Below are positions 14,601-27,620 of a stretch of 64,000 nucleotides of DNA, in pieces. The notes beneath the pieces are model-generated. The model was not told the origin of the DNA. It saw nothing but the letters and a program-made list of their open reading frames with translations, and ran no database searches. The DNA comes from Lepturacanthus savala (Eukaryota > Chordata > Actinopteri > Scombriformes > Trichiuridae): contig CM060462.1 of NCBI GenBank assembly GCA_030544235.1, positions 3,337,501 through 3,401,500 on the forward strand. The letters run 5' to 3'. The position numbers and the translations under genes were made by a program. Within the stretch, counting starts at the first letter, position 1. Every line of letters starts with the position of its first letter.

Positions 14601-14695
14601 TCTTGACAATGTTATTTGAAGATATTTAAGGGTACACATTAAACACAGTACAGACACCCTCTATCCCTGTACCTTAAATGTACGAGTACAACAGC
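9095..14695. other. gene-free stretch
   Basis: AT-rich, apart from the GT microsatellite at 11.6 kb. At about 12515-12612 a lysine-rich frame sits behind an AG but ends in a stop and cannot be placed. An imperfect inverted segment sits near 14150-14280. Confidence 0.45.
11624..11671. repeat. (GT)n microsatellite followed by G8
   Basis: About 39 bp of GT with one A interruption, then TTGGGGGGGG. The poly-Thr/His frame across it on the minus strand is an artefact. Confidence 0.97.
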
Positions 14696-14699
14696 AGGC

Positions 14700-14857
14700 G
14701 AACATGGACGTGACTCAATCTCATGCGTCTGCTGCACCCACACAGAGACAGGGAAAACATGGAACTCCACATAGAAAGGTCCCAGACCATGGAGGTCTTG
14801 AACTGGGGACCTTCTTGCTGCAACAGTGCTACCCTCTGTACCACTGTGTTGCCACAA
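14700..14857 (-). mobile_element. tRNA-derived SINE
   Basis: The minus strand starts GTGGCAACACAGTGGTACAG (A-box-like). It has GTTCAAGACC (B-box-like, 14794-14803) at tRNA spacing, then CTTTCTATGTGGAGTTCCAT. This matches the head and body of a widespread fish SINE. Divergent and probably inactive. Confidence 0.65.
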
Positions 14858-17800
14858 GTGTGCATAGGATTGAAACAATACATTCCAACATGAAAAGTAG
14901 TCAAAAAAAGAAAGTTAAGGGGCTGTGATGAGCTTCTGACCTGACATGTCCTTCATAAAAAAGCCTTTGCACAGCTACAGATTTATCAACATATCAGACC
15001 TTCATGCTACAGGGACTTAATGAACTGAAGGGAAAGCTTTTTGTATAGAATAAAGCAGCTCTGGACAGCAGATACTGTAATCCCCCACATTCATTTATAG
15101 ATCAGTCTAGTGCCTAAATGCATACCTCTTTTCAACTCTGCACCATGCGGTTTCTGCTACCACAGAAACAGTCAGGATACAAACACTCATCTGCTTGCTC
15201 CTCATTGCATTGTCATGAAAATACTGCCCCAAACCCTAAAGCTGCTGTGGCGCTGTCTGTGTTTGCAGCATATTGGATGTAACAGCACCTGTTTTATATG
15301 CAAGTGGACCAAATTGGACAGCTCTGATCATCTGAATGTGAATAATGTGATTCTATAGATGAGAGAGAGAGTTTGAATTGTGAGGTCAAGCCTCATGACT
15401 GATTATGCATTGCTGTTCTTTCTGCCCACAGCTGCGTGTTTATTGGGACAGTATTATACTGCTGCAGATGTTCCCTCTGTTTGGGTCTATTCCTATCCGC
15501 TGCATTTTTGATCCAGTCTGAGTCTCCTTTTGTTCAAAAAACTTTTGAAAACATAATTTATGCATGTCTGGTTTCAGGCAGGGTTTCCATGATTCCATCT
15601 CAGATCAAGTACAACCGACCTTGAAGTAAATTTGAGCTTTAAATTGTGACCAAAATCGGAACTTAGAGTTTAAATTGAATTATAAGACTTCCTCATGCTT
15701 CCATATTACCACAATATTAATAATACTCAAAAAAAAAAACTTTGCACATTCAATTTTCTGCTGCAAGGGACAAGAAACAGTGAGAAGCTTTAAATTTCAA
15801 TAAGCGCAGTTTCAAAAATGGATGGTACCCGACGATGTAAGTTAATTTGCTGATGCCTTGAAGACAAGACTATGTACTGGCAGTCCACTCTCTTCAGCAG
15901 TATTATTGAGGATTTTGAAGGCAAAAGGAAAAGAAAATAGGTGAGAAAAAGATTTGACAGCACACCAGCCACACAAGGTAGTGCTTATTTGACTAGCGTA
16001 TGATTAAAATGTTTCACAGATGGCAAGACACACAGTTTGTCAAAGATGCAAAAGAAATTAAGGTTTCCTTGCAGGGGACCATAAATAATTGCAGCAATTA
16101 TTTCACGGTCCCCACCATTGCTGACAGACACCTGGAAAAACATGTCCTTTTAAAATCATCTCTGTGTCAACTCAGCTGAATCAGCAAGGAAACTCATGTT
16201 TCTGGCTGTGCTTATAGCTGGATTTACTTCAAGTTATTTGGAACGTATCCTGTGGAACCAGAGGAAGACTTTCAGTTTGAAAACTATATAATTTAGGTGG
16301 ATTTGGCATTAAGGCATTGATAGATTTAATACTCTAGTGCTTATTAAATCAGGTCAGTTAGGGATAATAGATCTTTAAAATTCTACAAACAGCTCTGGTA
16401 ATCTCTTCCCACACTCATCTCTCTCCACTCTGGTCCTTCAGACTGTATGTATTATAGGGGGATCCAGGTTTGAGATAAAGGGTGCCTGAAAGAGATTTCC
16501 AATAGATAGCATGCTTCCAATACTAACTAAGAGCCTCGAAGTCTGATAAAAATGGATGAATGATGTCAAGCCAATCAACATATCTCCGACCCAGGGGACC
16601 CCCATCATGTCAAAGATTGGATCATGCCAGTGAATGGATTTGATTTTGTGATTTAATTGGCACAGGTGCTGCAGCAACAGTCCAATCAATCAATATGCTA
16701 CTGAAGTACGACATGATGGTTTAAAAAAAAAAAAAGTACAACATAATGGTCCCTCCTGAAGGAATCGGGTTGATCACCCTCATTTTTCATTGGCCGTTTA
16801 GAAATACTTTGTTCCTTTGAGAATGTTGCAGAGATCTCTGATTTAAGGTCTGAGGACATAATTCTTAATGAGCATTTATTGAATCAAAGCATGTTTACTA
16901 TAAATGTGTGTTTTGTATGTCATGTAATGATTTTGTCCTCATAAAGCAAATAATAGTTTGACACTTTAATTCTATATGTAAATGTGAAGAACCACCCGAC
17001 GTCAACGAGAAGAAACCATCTAAATCACACCTACTCGTTGATTAACCCGCCACAGTCATTTACCAGTGAAACCACTATAAAACCATTCATTTATGGTTTC
17101 ATGCTTTCAGCAATCACAAACCCTAACTCAAGCTGCCTGAAGGCCTGACTAATAACTGGAAAAATCATTACCATTCTATACGGTTCTCATGCAATGTTAA
17201 TGTTCCTCACTACTCCAGTAAACAGGATGGACATTAGATATGACTTGACAACAGGATATATTCTGGTCCATAATGTTACATTTGTGCTGCAGCTGCTGCA
17301 AGAGTTTACCATGTCTTGCCAAGAAAAGATTTTAGTTTGGGTTTAGGTATGCAATTGATTATTTAAATGAAACTCCATTCACACATACAAAATGTTTCAA
17401 TAATTTCCCTGGAAGGGATAATGTGTGAATGCATATTTGCTGGGAAATCTGTTCTGGCTATTTCCCACAGAAAGACCTTGTTACCTTACAAGGAATATGC
17501 AGGGAATAGCTAGACAGAAATGTTGTGGATGTGTGAATAGTGGCACCGATGGTGCCTGGAAAGTGATCCCAGTGGAAAAAAAATGTGTGAAAGAGGCTTA
17601 AAACACATAGCTACCAAACAGGTGCTCATTTATTGTGCTGTTTTCACTTGATTTCTTTTTTTCTCCATTTTATTTCCTCTGCTGCATCCCATTGTTCAAA
17701 ATTGTTGTGTTCTCCAAATAAATTGAAAGAAATGTTAAAATTAGTCATTGGTGTCCTTCCCTTCCCGGTTCGCTTATTAGTTTATCAAGTTGATAACCCA

Positions 17801-17964
17801 GCTGTGCTGCGGCGGTTGATAAGGAGTAAGTTTGACGGCTGTGCTCAAGAGGATGAATTTAGGACAGGTGATTAAACTTGAGAAAAATTATGTGTGTTAA
17901 ACTGTTTTGATGCATGTCTACCAGCCAAGAGTATTCACATCCAGACCATGGCCTAAAATAAAAT

Positions 17965-17984
17965 GTATATATATATATATATAT
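17965..17984. repeat. (AT)n microsatellite
   Basis: About 20 bp of AT. Confidence 0.9.
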
Positions 17985-19755
17985 TTATATTGTTTACTGT
18001 TATATGTCATAGTTCTCAGCTCCAGGCAAAATAAGGAAGATCCCTGAGGAAAACCTTGCCTCAGGCCCCCTGTTGGCTGCAGGTGCCAGGAGTGCTGATG
18101 ATTTTAAAAAGCAGCGGAGGGTGAAGATTAGGGAACGAATAGCAATTCCAATTCACACTGAGTCAACACAGTCAATAGCATACTGGGAAGAGGCACTAAG
18201 AGGAAAGTAAGGTAACTACTTGAAGTCCTGCTGAAGCTGTTAAATCTATAGCTATCACATTTGATGTCAGTATTGATTTATGAGGTTGGCACACTGGCAG
18301 CTTCGAGGGATCTCACTGTTTAGCTATGCAAAGCTTGCTCTTAATCCCACTGCAGGTTTAGGCACTTCCTGCATTGTGTGCAGTCCTGGCTCGGCACAGC
18401 AGAGTAGCGTAATGTGTGTAATGATTGGAATATTGAGCTACATATGACTAGAAATAACAAGAGAGAAGGCCCCTCTCTACGGTTTTCAACACACAGGTGG
18501 GTGGATAAAATATGTTTTAGCAGTTAACACATGAGAGTCACAATGTAAGTGTTCAAACACCTTTGAATTCATATTTTTAGTTGTGCAGCTCAATGGAGAA
18601 AAAAAATAAAGTGATACCTGAAAGAAACAATTGGACAGGCTAGAGATAATGCATTATTTTTATTCAACTGCAGGGGGACAATGTTTGGCAACAGGGTGTA
18701 ATGAGAGCCTATTTTGACTTTAAATGTTTCCAGGTAGTTCCCCCTTGCTCCCGTGACACGTTCCACATTATTTCCAAAATGCCACAAGCTACTCTCTGAC
18801 AAGCTTTCCATTAATGCATCTGCCCTTCCCATGATGGTCTCACAGCTTTAGCTTTTGCCTTTAACATTGCTGCCGTGAACTCTTTAATTCAGAGAAAGTC
18901 ATGTTTAAATTTACATTTCAGTATGCAGTATTGTGCACAAAGTTATATATTAGGTGGCTTGTATAAACACTATAATGAGACACAAAACTACACATTAAAA
19001 ACTAAGTTAAAGACAGAATTGTTAAGTTTAATATGAGTCCAATTTAAACTGCATGAAATGTGAATATAATGAGTGAGCAACTGCATATTTGTATCAAAGT
19101 GTCCCAATTGAAATGACTGTTGCAACCAAATTATACAAATTAGTTCAAGTCTGTGTAGGAGTCTGAAGTCATTGTACATTTGTAACTTCAGTAACTTAAC
19201 ACTAATATCCATGAAACTTAACTTCGGGCAGAGTTGATAAGATCATTTTGAAAATGGTACATTCATTTATAAATACCACAAAAGGGGTTTTGAGTCTTAT
19301 TATAGGTGGTAGACATTAGGACTAAATACTGTGAGGTGCCAACTTGGGAGAAATGAGAGCAGAGAAAAGGCAAAGCAGAGCTTTAACTGTGAGCTAAATG
19401 TCTATCCATGCATCCACTAATTAAACCGTACTTCCTCTGTGTCCTGGCAGTACTCTTGAGACTTAGACCACTCCTTGGTTTCTGACAGTGATATAAAACA
19501 GTGATGCAAAACTCTGTATCACCTTGTGAATGTGAATCCAGTGTCTGACCTTATTGGGTCTAACAAGAGCACTTTCACACCAAAGCTGTTGCAAACAGTA
19601 TCACATCCTGGCCAATTTGCGAGGTAGAGTTGAGGTACAGTTCCCCAAAGGCACAACCCCCATAGAACATATACAATATAAGTGTAGCCTCTGTTCCATC
19701 TTTTTTTAATTTAAGCCAGAATTGATTCACCAGCAGTAATGGATAAGAGTGTGGA

Positions 19756-19780
19756 CCCCCCCCCCCCCCCCCAAAAAAAA
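19756..19780. repeat. C17A8 homopolymer pair
   Basis: A run of 17 C followed directly by 8 A. On the minus strand this is T8G17. Confidence 0.95.
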
Positions 19781-20479
19781 GTGGTCATGAACAGGGATAT
19801 TAACGATAGATACTTGAGACCAACATTATTTTTGTAGCATACTGTAAATTTGTTTATTTCTACTAAAGTTGCATATTTTAACATATGGGGTGAAGGAGAT
19901 TGATTATCTTCTGGAGCCGGCTTTAAGTGAATATTCATATCATATCAGGGAAAGCAGTTCTTTACACTTCTGCATTGGAAGCACTAGAGTTTGCCCCTTG
20001 CCCACAACATCCACAAGACCACCAGTGAGCATTCCTGCCACTACCGGTACACTCCAGAATCCCACATCTACATAATCTTTTCCTTTTTTCATTATTATTA
20101 CAGTAGTACAACTTTCCGTAATGGTTTCCATTTTGTATAGAGCACATTAGTGATTTCTCTGTTGTGGCTGAGAGATTTGGACAGGATTCAGACAAACTCT
20201 CCTGCAGGAAATCAATACCCGAGTTGAAATGCAGCTTTCATTCAGCAGCAGCACTTAAAATGTTGCATGGCCATGATTAGTATGTCACATTATTTTGCTC
20301 ATTTAGAAATATATTATTGTAGCTCTGATGCAGTCATAGTCCATTTTGTTTGGCTAGAATAATGCTGTTGTGATGACAGTGTGTGTGTGTGCTCTCTATG
20401 CTGGGGACTGGCCAGGAAAGAATGATTGTAGAATTTCCCACCTATGACAATGGCTATATAATGTATGTTAATGCAGTTT

Positions 20480-20840
20480 TTGAAGCATCACATTAGATAA
20501 CATGGCTACATCAAAGTCAACACTCTTTGGAAGCTGAAATAAAATGGTGAACCAGGTGCCGGGTGTTACCATTGTGTGGCACTTTCCTAGTTGACCACAA
20601 GGGCATTGATTCCCCCTGTAACTTTCTTCAATTATAGTCTGTACCAGTTTCTCCTTGCTTGTACATCTCCCTCCGGCTCCTTTGCTTCCTCGCCAGCTTC
20701 CTCCTCAGGTCCAGTGTGCTACTTTATTTAAATAAAGCAGGTGATTAATTACCAGACATCAGCTGTGACAATCACTCACCTGCTCTCCTGAGCCATCTCC
20801 ACACCTCTCCCTCCTGCAGCTGAGCACCAACCACGCCCCC
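20480..20840. repeat. possible dispersed repeat
   Basis: A GC-richer block with AGGTGATTAATTACCAGACA, CACTCACCTGCTCTCCTGAG and AACCACGCCCCCCAC resembles a common fish repeat segment. It lies just before ISRm11-like copy 1. Confidence 0.3.
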
Positions 20841-21057
20841 CACATAGTGATACTAATTATATAATAATATTCAGGTCAAACAGAGTCAGGGTGCTGCTAC
20901 GTATAGTACTAGATGGCTCACTGGAAAGGCGAGGAAGTATGTAGGCCATGCGAGAACTGTATCTTGTCATCTTCCAGGAATTGTGTACAGATCCTTGCAA
21001 CATGGGACCATGCATTATAATGGTGCAAAACGAGGTGATGATTGTGGATGAATTACT

Positions 21058-21339
21058 TCAACAAACCTCTGGATCTCGACACAGTGTCTTCTTCAAATTG
21101 CCGTCAATTAAGTGCACCTGTGTGTATTGTCTGTAGCTCATGCCTGCACTTACCATAACTCCACTGACAACATGGGGCATGCTGTTCATAATGTTTAATT
21201 CAGCAAACCGCTTGCTCAAAAAATCATCATACATGCTGGCTACCATCTGCTTGGTGCAGTGACAACAGAGACTCATCCATGAAGGAAACACTTCTCCAAA
21301 GTGCCAGACACCTTTGAAGGTGAGCATTTGCCCATTCAA
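21058..21339 (-). pseudogene. ISRm11-like transposase fragment, catalytic region
   Basis: A 93-codon open frame inside copy 1. The stretch SMPHVVSGVMVSAGMSYRQY sits where family members carry the conserved G-rich block ahead of the second catalytic Asp. The usual FTDESRF block is reduced to a weak FPSWMSL-like remnant, so the first catalytic Asp appears lost. Non-functional. Confidence 0.65.
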
Positions 21340-21399
21340 TTCAATTCAGGTTAGGTCAGTCAGGTCAAGAGACAAGTGAGGACAAAAAAAGCATGCAAA

Positions 21400-21696
21400 T
21401 TAACTTCCTTGAGACGATTTCTGCAGAAATTCTTTGTTGCATGTCCTGGTGGCTGGTCTCAGATGATATTGCATTTCAAGATGTTGGATGTGGAGGTCGT
21501 AGGCTGGTGTAGTTACACTTGTTCTGCAATTGTGAGGCTTGTAGTCAACATGCCAATTGCATGCTCCCTCCAATCTTGCAGCATCTATAGCATCATGTTG
21601 TGTGAAACTGCACATTTTAGAACCTTTTATTGTGACTGTCCCAAAGCATACCTGTGCAATAATCCTGCCTTTAATTAGCATGTTGATATGCCACAC
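21400..21696 (-). pseudogene. ISRm11-like transposase fragment, N-terminal region
   Basis: This open frame of 98 codons carries the recognisable block TTPAYDLHIQHLEMQ, which follows the helix-turn-helix region in this family. It is out of frame with the downstream catalytic fragment. Confidence 0.6.
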
Positions 21697-21962
21697 CTGT
21701 CAGGTGGATGGATTATCTTGACTAAAGAGAAGTGCTCACCGATATGGATTTAAACAAATTTGTAAAGTTTGAGAGACATAAGCTTTGTGTGCAGTCTTAG
21801 ATCGTTTCTTTTTTTTTCTCATGAAAAATAGGGGCAAAATCAAAAGTGTTGTTTTAAATTTGTTTAATGTATTTCATGGGAATTAGGCAGCAGTGAAAAA
21901 GGGTACACTCATTTCTAGAAAACAAGGTGGATTCCATGAATGTGTAAATAGTTTTTATACTG

Positions 21963-21964
<2 letters not shown>

Positions 21965-22037
<73 letters not shown>

Positions 22038-22038
22038 T
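21965..22038. repeat. (AT)n microsatellite, about 70 bp
   Basis: Almost uninterrupted AT dinucleotides, ending in a short T run. Translated frames across it are Ile-Tyr artefacts. Such tracts can extrude cruciforms. Confidence 0.97.
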
Positions 22039-22139
22039 TTTTTTTTCTCACTTGCCATAGTGTGAGCTGATAAGCAAATAAGTTTACAGATAAAGTTGTC
22101 ATTTTGAAAGTATGACAAGGTTCCATATCAATGAGATAA

Positions 22140-22560
22140 CTAATATTAAAGAGGTCGACACAGTCTGTGCATTTAAGGTTAGACTAAAAACATTCCTGTT
22201 CCAAAGGGCCTATGGTCAGGGTAGCTAAAGGTAGACTTAAACCCACAGTTCAGTCTAAGCTGCGCTAGGAGTGAGAATGCTGGGGGAAGTACAGTGCATT
22301 GAGCCCTATCATATCTTTGTGGTACCATGTACCACTGTCCAGCATTAATAAACAGTATCTAGTTTATACTTGGTCTTTTCATCATTATTCACTCCTGATG
22401 CGACTCATTGAGGCCGAAATGACGAACCTACTCATTCACCTGCCAGGTTGGACCCACCCTTCTGCCCCCACCCTATGGCACCTCTACAGACTGAAACATC
22501 TTTACAGACTAATACATCATCATAAGATTGATTCACAACACAAATTGATTTGAAAAGCTG
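22140..22560 (+). mobile_element. LINE 3-prime fragment
   Basis: DTVCAFKVRLKTFLFQRAYG resembles the final residues of a fish LINE ORF2. It is followed by a 3-prime UTR-like tail. It lies just beyond the long AT microsatellite. Confidence 0.45.
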
Positions 22561-22564
22561 CACT

Positions 22565-23530
22565 GCCTGACAAAACACAGTAACTTTTTAAACATAAAAG
22601 CAGACATGATTTCCATTACAATGGACTGCAATTACTTAAACAAGATTCAAGACTCCACAAGCTGAATTTCACACCTTAGAGAAATGCAAATGCTGCAAAC
22701 CTCAGATTGCCTGGGAGCTAGGGGCAAAAACACAAATCCATACACCATGGATTGTTTTGGAAATTAGAAGTAGTACACAGCAGTAATCTAAAGTATATCT
22801 GACTTGTAGTAAATGGCCTAAAACATCATGCAAAAAAACTGATGCAATATTTTATAGTAGTGTAAACAGATTTAAATGACTGGACACCTTACATCCGCAA
22901 TATGCCACAGAACAATTGCTGAACAGCAAAAAATGAAATGAAATTAGTTGATAATGGTGACTGTAACATTAATATTTATCTATCGTATATGGGGCTACAT
23001 CATACACCAAGTACTTTAAATGTACATTATAAATAGATTATATCAATAAAAGCCAAAATGCAAAACTTCATACAGTGAGAGAGCAACAGTGGCACAAGCT
23101 GAGCATTTTAAACTCAGGTGTCCTTTTTCTGTGATTGCGTAGCGAAAATGCTATTTGGGCCAATGTGCCTCACGTTATAGACCTATGATTTGGCCACTAT
23201 CGCATATTGGCTTCAAAGCCCAGTGCTGTTCCTGTGGACTTGGATGTCACCCATTGGCAGAGTTGCGGCTCATAGTTGGCATTGTTTTCTGTTTGGAGCT
23301 TGGACCAAATAAGGCATGCAGGATGTTGATTTTCATGCTCTAAACATGCTCTGCTACCTCGGACTGTAGCAAACACTAGCTTACCGGGAGCACTGCCCAT
23401 TTACTCTAACATTAGCTATTTTATCTAAAAGTTATGATTGTGTAACTCAGGGCAAGTCTCAAAACTGAGAAGAGCAGCAGGTGAGCCACTTCTCACTTGC
23501 AGCCTTTAAGTAAAGCCTACTATAGGCCTA
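22565..23530. other. gene-free stretch
   Basis: No gene recognised. 23100-23345 is GC-richer and may be the edge of a repeat. Confidence 0.4.
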
Positions 23531-23534
23531 ACAG

Positions 23535-23840
23535 GTATGGTGTGTAGTTTCTTGCAGCATCTAGTGGCAAAGTTGCAGATTGCAACTCAACCGTGTATCC
23601 CAAGTTTGTCAGAGATCCTACAGTATAGTGGCAGTGAAAAATGCAAAAGGCCATCACTGGAGCCATTGTTTTGAATGACCCTTCTGTGCTATTGTAGAAA
23701 CGTTGGCTATGCGACATGTCAGACTTCATGGAGGGTAGTCTCACAATGTCAAATGATGGGAAATCTCCCTGCCTACTGATCATTTCTAAGTACATCGTAG
23801 TTGGTTGATCAGCTGCTAACAAACCTACACCCATGACATT
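23535..23840 (+). repeat. teleost dispersed repeat family A, copy 1
   Basis: Includes GGTATGGTGTGTAG, CATCTAGTGGCAAAGTTGCA, GCAAAAGGCCATCACTGGAG and TGTAGAAACG, which I recognise from a very abundant noncoding teleost repeat. Related copies lie at 27335-27620 and 59640-59860. Confidence 0.6.
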
Positions 23841-24079
23841 ACATCAAGAACACACTTTCCCTGAAATGAATGGATGAATGTAGGAATAAGGCAACTGGAA
23901 TATTTAAGGACACCTAGGTAGTAACAACCTTTTCTTCCTGATGCTAGTTTTTAAGTGTTTTTGAAATTTGGCACTGGCAGTCCTATGTCAAGTCATCAGC
24001 AGGCAAAATTGTAATAGGATCATGAGAGGCACAGCAATTGGCAAAACAAATCATGTGGCATAAAACCTCTTTTGTAAGT

Positions 24080-24520
24080 CAGCCGTTTTCCATAAATGGA
24101 GCTTAAATATGGAACACACTCCCATCTAAAATAAAATTAATACAGGATATAAAGGTTTTCATAAATATTTTAAGGGCTGGCTGAATCTAAATCAGAGCTG
24201 CATGCATTTTTAGGGTATTTGTTTGTTTATTTGTATTTTAAGGATATTCATACCTTTCATATTAAAATCAAGCTCATATAAATTTGTACATCAAATGCAT
24301 GTATTTATGTAATATACAAAATGTATGTAGTTGCTAGGAGCTTTCTCGCTATTCTCTTTTCACTCCCATCCTCAAAACCCAATGAGGTATAAGAGTTGAT
24401 AACTACAAAATAGCTATAACCTTTGTATGGTGAATATCTGTTGCATTGTCTTGTTTTCAACAAGTTGTGATGTAACTTGCATTTTCCCTATCAAATAAAT
24501 AAATTACTACTACTAATTAC
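24080..24520 (+). mobile_element. LINE 3-prime fragment
   Basis: WNTLPSKIKLIQDIKVFINI, then in another frame KGWLNLNQSC, match the extreme C-terminus of fish LINE reverse transcriptases. An AT-rich 3-prime UTR follows, ending in AAATAAATAAATTA. Clade not resolved. Confidence 0.55.
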
Positions 24521-24524
24521 TGAC

Positions 24525-26445
24525 CAAAAAAAAAAAAAATACTGACTTTAGTCAATCAAAGTCAACATCTAGCGGACGTCGGTGGCATGCATTTTAAGTT
24601 TCAAGTAGTTGCCTATTAGTAAAACCCAAATCTGCAAAGAAAGCCATAACAGTTGTAAAATAGATGTACTGAAATGAAAGAATTGATTGTCTCTACTGAA
24701 ATTATTAGGAATTTGATGTAGTAAATAGCAGAAAAGAATACATTTACATGTGTAAGTATCTCATAGGTGTACATACATGTCAATCATGATTCTTGTCAAT
24801 GACATTTCACATTGCTCATAGTGAAAAAAGAATTTGGATGGGACTTTTACTTTTAAAGATATTGGGACTTGTTCATGCTTAATTTCACTCCATTGTCAGA
24901 AAACTGGCCATTAGCCTTTACTTGGCAAAGGTATGTGTTCTCAGAGTGCCCTTCTAGTTTGATACTGAGAGGTAAAGATTGAAGAGGGCCATTGTGCCAG
25001 TGCTGAGGGAGAGGGGGATATATTTTCAACATGAGACTGTCAAAATATCCCACTAACCAACTCAGATTCTCTCTCTCTGTCAATGGTAATGTTTATCTCA
25101 TGTAACAATAAGCTTCATCTCAAAGAAGTTTGGCATTTTTTAACAGGGACTCTATGTTCCTGACTTTGATTATGTATTGGAATAATCTGAGCAGAAATTT
25201 CTAAACTTGGTCCAGTATCGAGAAAGATCCACCAACCCATCCCACAGCTGACATGCTATGATACAGGTAGACTGGGCATCCATCCCTGATGTTCTTGGCT
25301 TCTATACTCAATAATTTTCACATATGTCCATCACTGATTGTTATCATATGTGTATAAAGTTGGGGTTGCTGTTAAGTTGTTGCAGGAAGGGATGTCTTTG
25401 GAAACCATGAAACCGGGAGCCAAGTATGGATCTATAATATGGAGATGATGTCATTGATAAACAGGGCAAATAAACATTTGTATACACGCAAAATAAACTG
25501 TAAAAGTCACCAGTGACAGAATCAGATTCACACTGTAGTTTAACTCCAGAGGAGTTTATTTTTTTAATATCGGGATCGTACTCTCACCTTTGCTTCTCAA
25601 CCAGGCAGTGAAGAACATGAGCGGATTTCCCCCTATATGAAATGTTGGTGTCCTTTGGTGCGAGCACAACATTATGATAACAATCTGAGCCTGACAGGGG
25701 CCAAAAATAACTCTTATAGAGGACAAAAACAGCGGGGCAATGGTGCTGTGGCGTGGGCTGTTGTATTTACAAATGTCTGCCCAGATTATTTCAATAGATA
25801 CTCAAAGTTAGGAAAATATGGTCCATATTGAAAAATGAAATTCCAAACAAAATTCTCTTTTAATGTAAAGCAAATTGAATTTACTCGATTAAACGTGGCT
25901 GCTATCAATCCTTCTCATGAGAAGTAGAGAAGAAAAACCAATTTATGTTGTATGAGGTAGACAAATACTGTACGATTTTCATATCCACATAAAGCCTGGT
26001 CTCATAGGAATTGTGTAATTATGTGTACTGATGCACTGTGGGTATAAACAAGAGGAAAGTAACTGGTTTGTCAGCAGAATTTTCATTGAAAATTCAACCT
26101 CACTTCCCTTCTGGATTCCATACAACTCCAAGACAGACTAATTTAAACCAATATAAGTACTTGTTCACAGGTATTGACATGACCACAATCAATCTTACAC
26201 CAACTATAAAATAACTCCTTGCAACAGCGAATGCAAGCTAGTGGGGCAGATAGTAAAATGTGACTTTTTTAAGATAGTTGTCTAGCCTCTCTCATGTGCT
26301 GTAAAAGGAGGATATTTGGGGCAGGTCACAGTAGACAGATAATTGAAAGCCATAAACTAATGTGATATCAGTGAGGCCAGTCCAGTATCTATTTACTGTA
26401 TGTGTGGTGCAGAAGGTAGTGTGTTTTTTATGCAGCATAGGAGAA
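24525..26445. other. gene-free stretch
   Basis: No gene or repeat family recognised. Confidence 0.4.
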
Positions 26446-26449
26446 ATGT

Positions 26450-27340
26450 AGGATGTGGAGATCAAATCTGCCTTTGTTCTTCCCCTATTAAAAGAAGGTG
26501 ACCCTACACTTTATAGGACCATCTCCAAATTGTCTGTCCTGGTTAGGATTTTGGAAACCTTTGTGATTGAACAACTGAAATAGATCTTAACAATATCGTA
26601 TCTGATTTTCAATCAGGTTTTAGGAAAACACACCACAACTGCAGCAGCCCTAAAAGTAGTAAATGATTTTATTGAATCTGTGACAACAAGCAACATCATG
26701 CAGCCCATTTATTGATGTATCTAAAGCTTGTTCTTGAAACTTTGGAGACTTATTAATGTAAAACTGTCTGAACAAACTGTCTATTTATATGAGAATTATC
26801 TATCAGGCAGATCTCAGTGCATCCAGGCTGAAAGTATTACTTCTACGTCCCTACCTTCCAAGGTTGTACCCCAGGGAACAGTCCTGGGACCACTCCTATT
26901 CATATTTTACCTCAAGTCAACTGTGATTTATTGCTCTGCACCAAATCAGGCTCTTTGTCAGCTACGATTTGCTTTCAAGACTGTACATTATATCTTCTGT
27001 AATCTAAAACTTGTTTTGAATGCTCCCTCCCACCTATCACCACTTTTTTTCTGAGATACAGTCAGTATCCCAATACAAATATTTAGGAATAAAAGTAGTT
27101 AAGAAACTTCCTAATGAGGCCACTTGTATTTTCTTGCTGGACTATAGGGAAGTGATATACATTCATTCATCTTTGCGTGTGCTGAAAACTGATGAGTTTA
27201 TATTAGGGTTGACCCAAATAATTAAGCCTCAAAGCTTTTTCAATGTCACTGCAAATATTCACATATGTTATTTTTTTTTAACCCTTCCTCTTGTTTCACT
27301 TACCTGTGAAACCCTTTTTTACACTCAGATTACACGCAGA
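26450..27340 (+). mobile_element. degenerate LINE with reverse-transcriptase fragments
   Basis: Broken plus-strand frames show consecutive reverse-transcriptase blocks: TISKLSVLVRILETFVIEQL, LKVVNDFIESV, ENYLSGRSQCIQAESI, VVPQGTVLGPLLFIFYL and TVIYCSAPNQAL. The catalytic Y/FADD segment is deleted between IFYL and TVIYC. Downstream, LLDYREVIYIHSS matches the thumb region of the same family. Probably CR1/L2/Rex1-superfamily; exact clade uncertain. Confidence 0.78.
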
Positions 27341-27620
27341 TTGCAACCAAGTACCCCAAGCATGTAGGAAAAATCATGGTGGCTGCAAAAAAAATATATA
27401 AAAATGTAAGAGGCGTTCTCAAGATCAGATATTTGGTTTGTCCATTCTGGGCTAGTGTAGAAACCGGCTGGTGTAACATGGCAGCCTCCATGAAGGGAGA
27501 CCCACTCCCCATGTGGATAAAAACAGCTCAATCTAAGATAATAAAAACACAACTCTTATTTTCGTTGAATTAAACCATACTTGTGAATATTATATCCTTC
27601 AAACCCACAAAATCTTACCT
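27335..27620 (+). repeat. teleost dispersed repeat family A, copy 2
   Basis: Shares TTGGTTTGTCCATTCTGGGC, ACATGGCAGCCTCCATG and CTCCCCATGTGGATAAAAAC with copies 1 and 3. It lies directly behind the LINE at 26.4-27.3 kb. Confidence 0.6.

Larger units (their letters stand above)
14860..20475. other. gene-free stretch
   Basis: No gene recognised. 16438-16689 (minus) has an 83-codon frame vaguely like the end of an L1-type ORF2, too weak to call. 17370-17605 has weak inverted ends and may be an old MITE. Confidence 0.4.
20935..21840 (-). mobile_element. TcMar-ISRm11-like DNA transposon remnant, copy 1
   Basis: A degraded IS630/Tc1-superfamily element resembling the TcMar-ISRm11 group of fish genomes. 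Minus-strand translation shows the N-terminal region (HIQHLEMQYHLRPATRT) and a C-terminal part with WHFGEVF, SMPHVVSGVMVSAGMSY and QVHLIDGNL. These match the conserved blocks of the family as I remember them. The 5-prime flank (21690-21840) also resembles the family terminus. Frames are broken, so it is inactive. Confidence 0.72.

Noticed and set aside
16438..16689. L1-type ORF2 C-terminus on the minus strand
   Set aside because: The resemblance is limited to scattered Trp, His and Phe positions; too weak to call.
17370..17605. MITE with CACACAT-containing ends
   Set aside because: The inverted arms are too short and imperfect, and no target duplication was seen.
21854..22126. Ile-Tyr repeat protein
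   Set aside because: Pure translation of the AT microsatellite.
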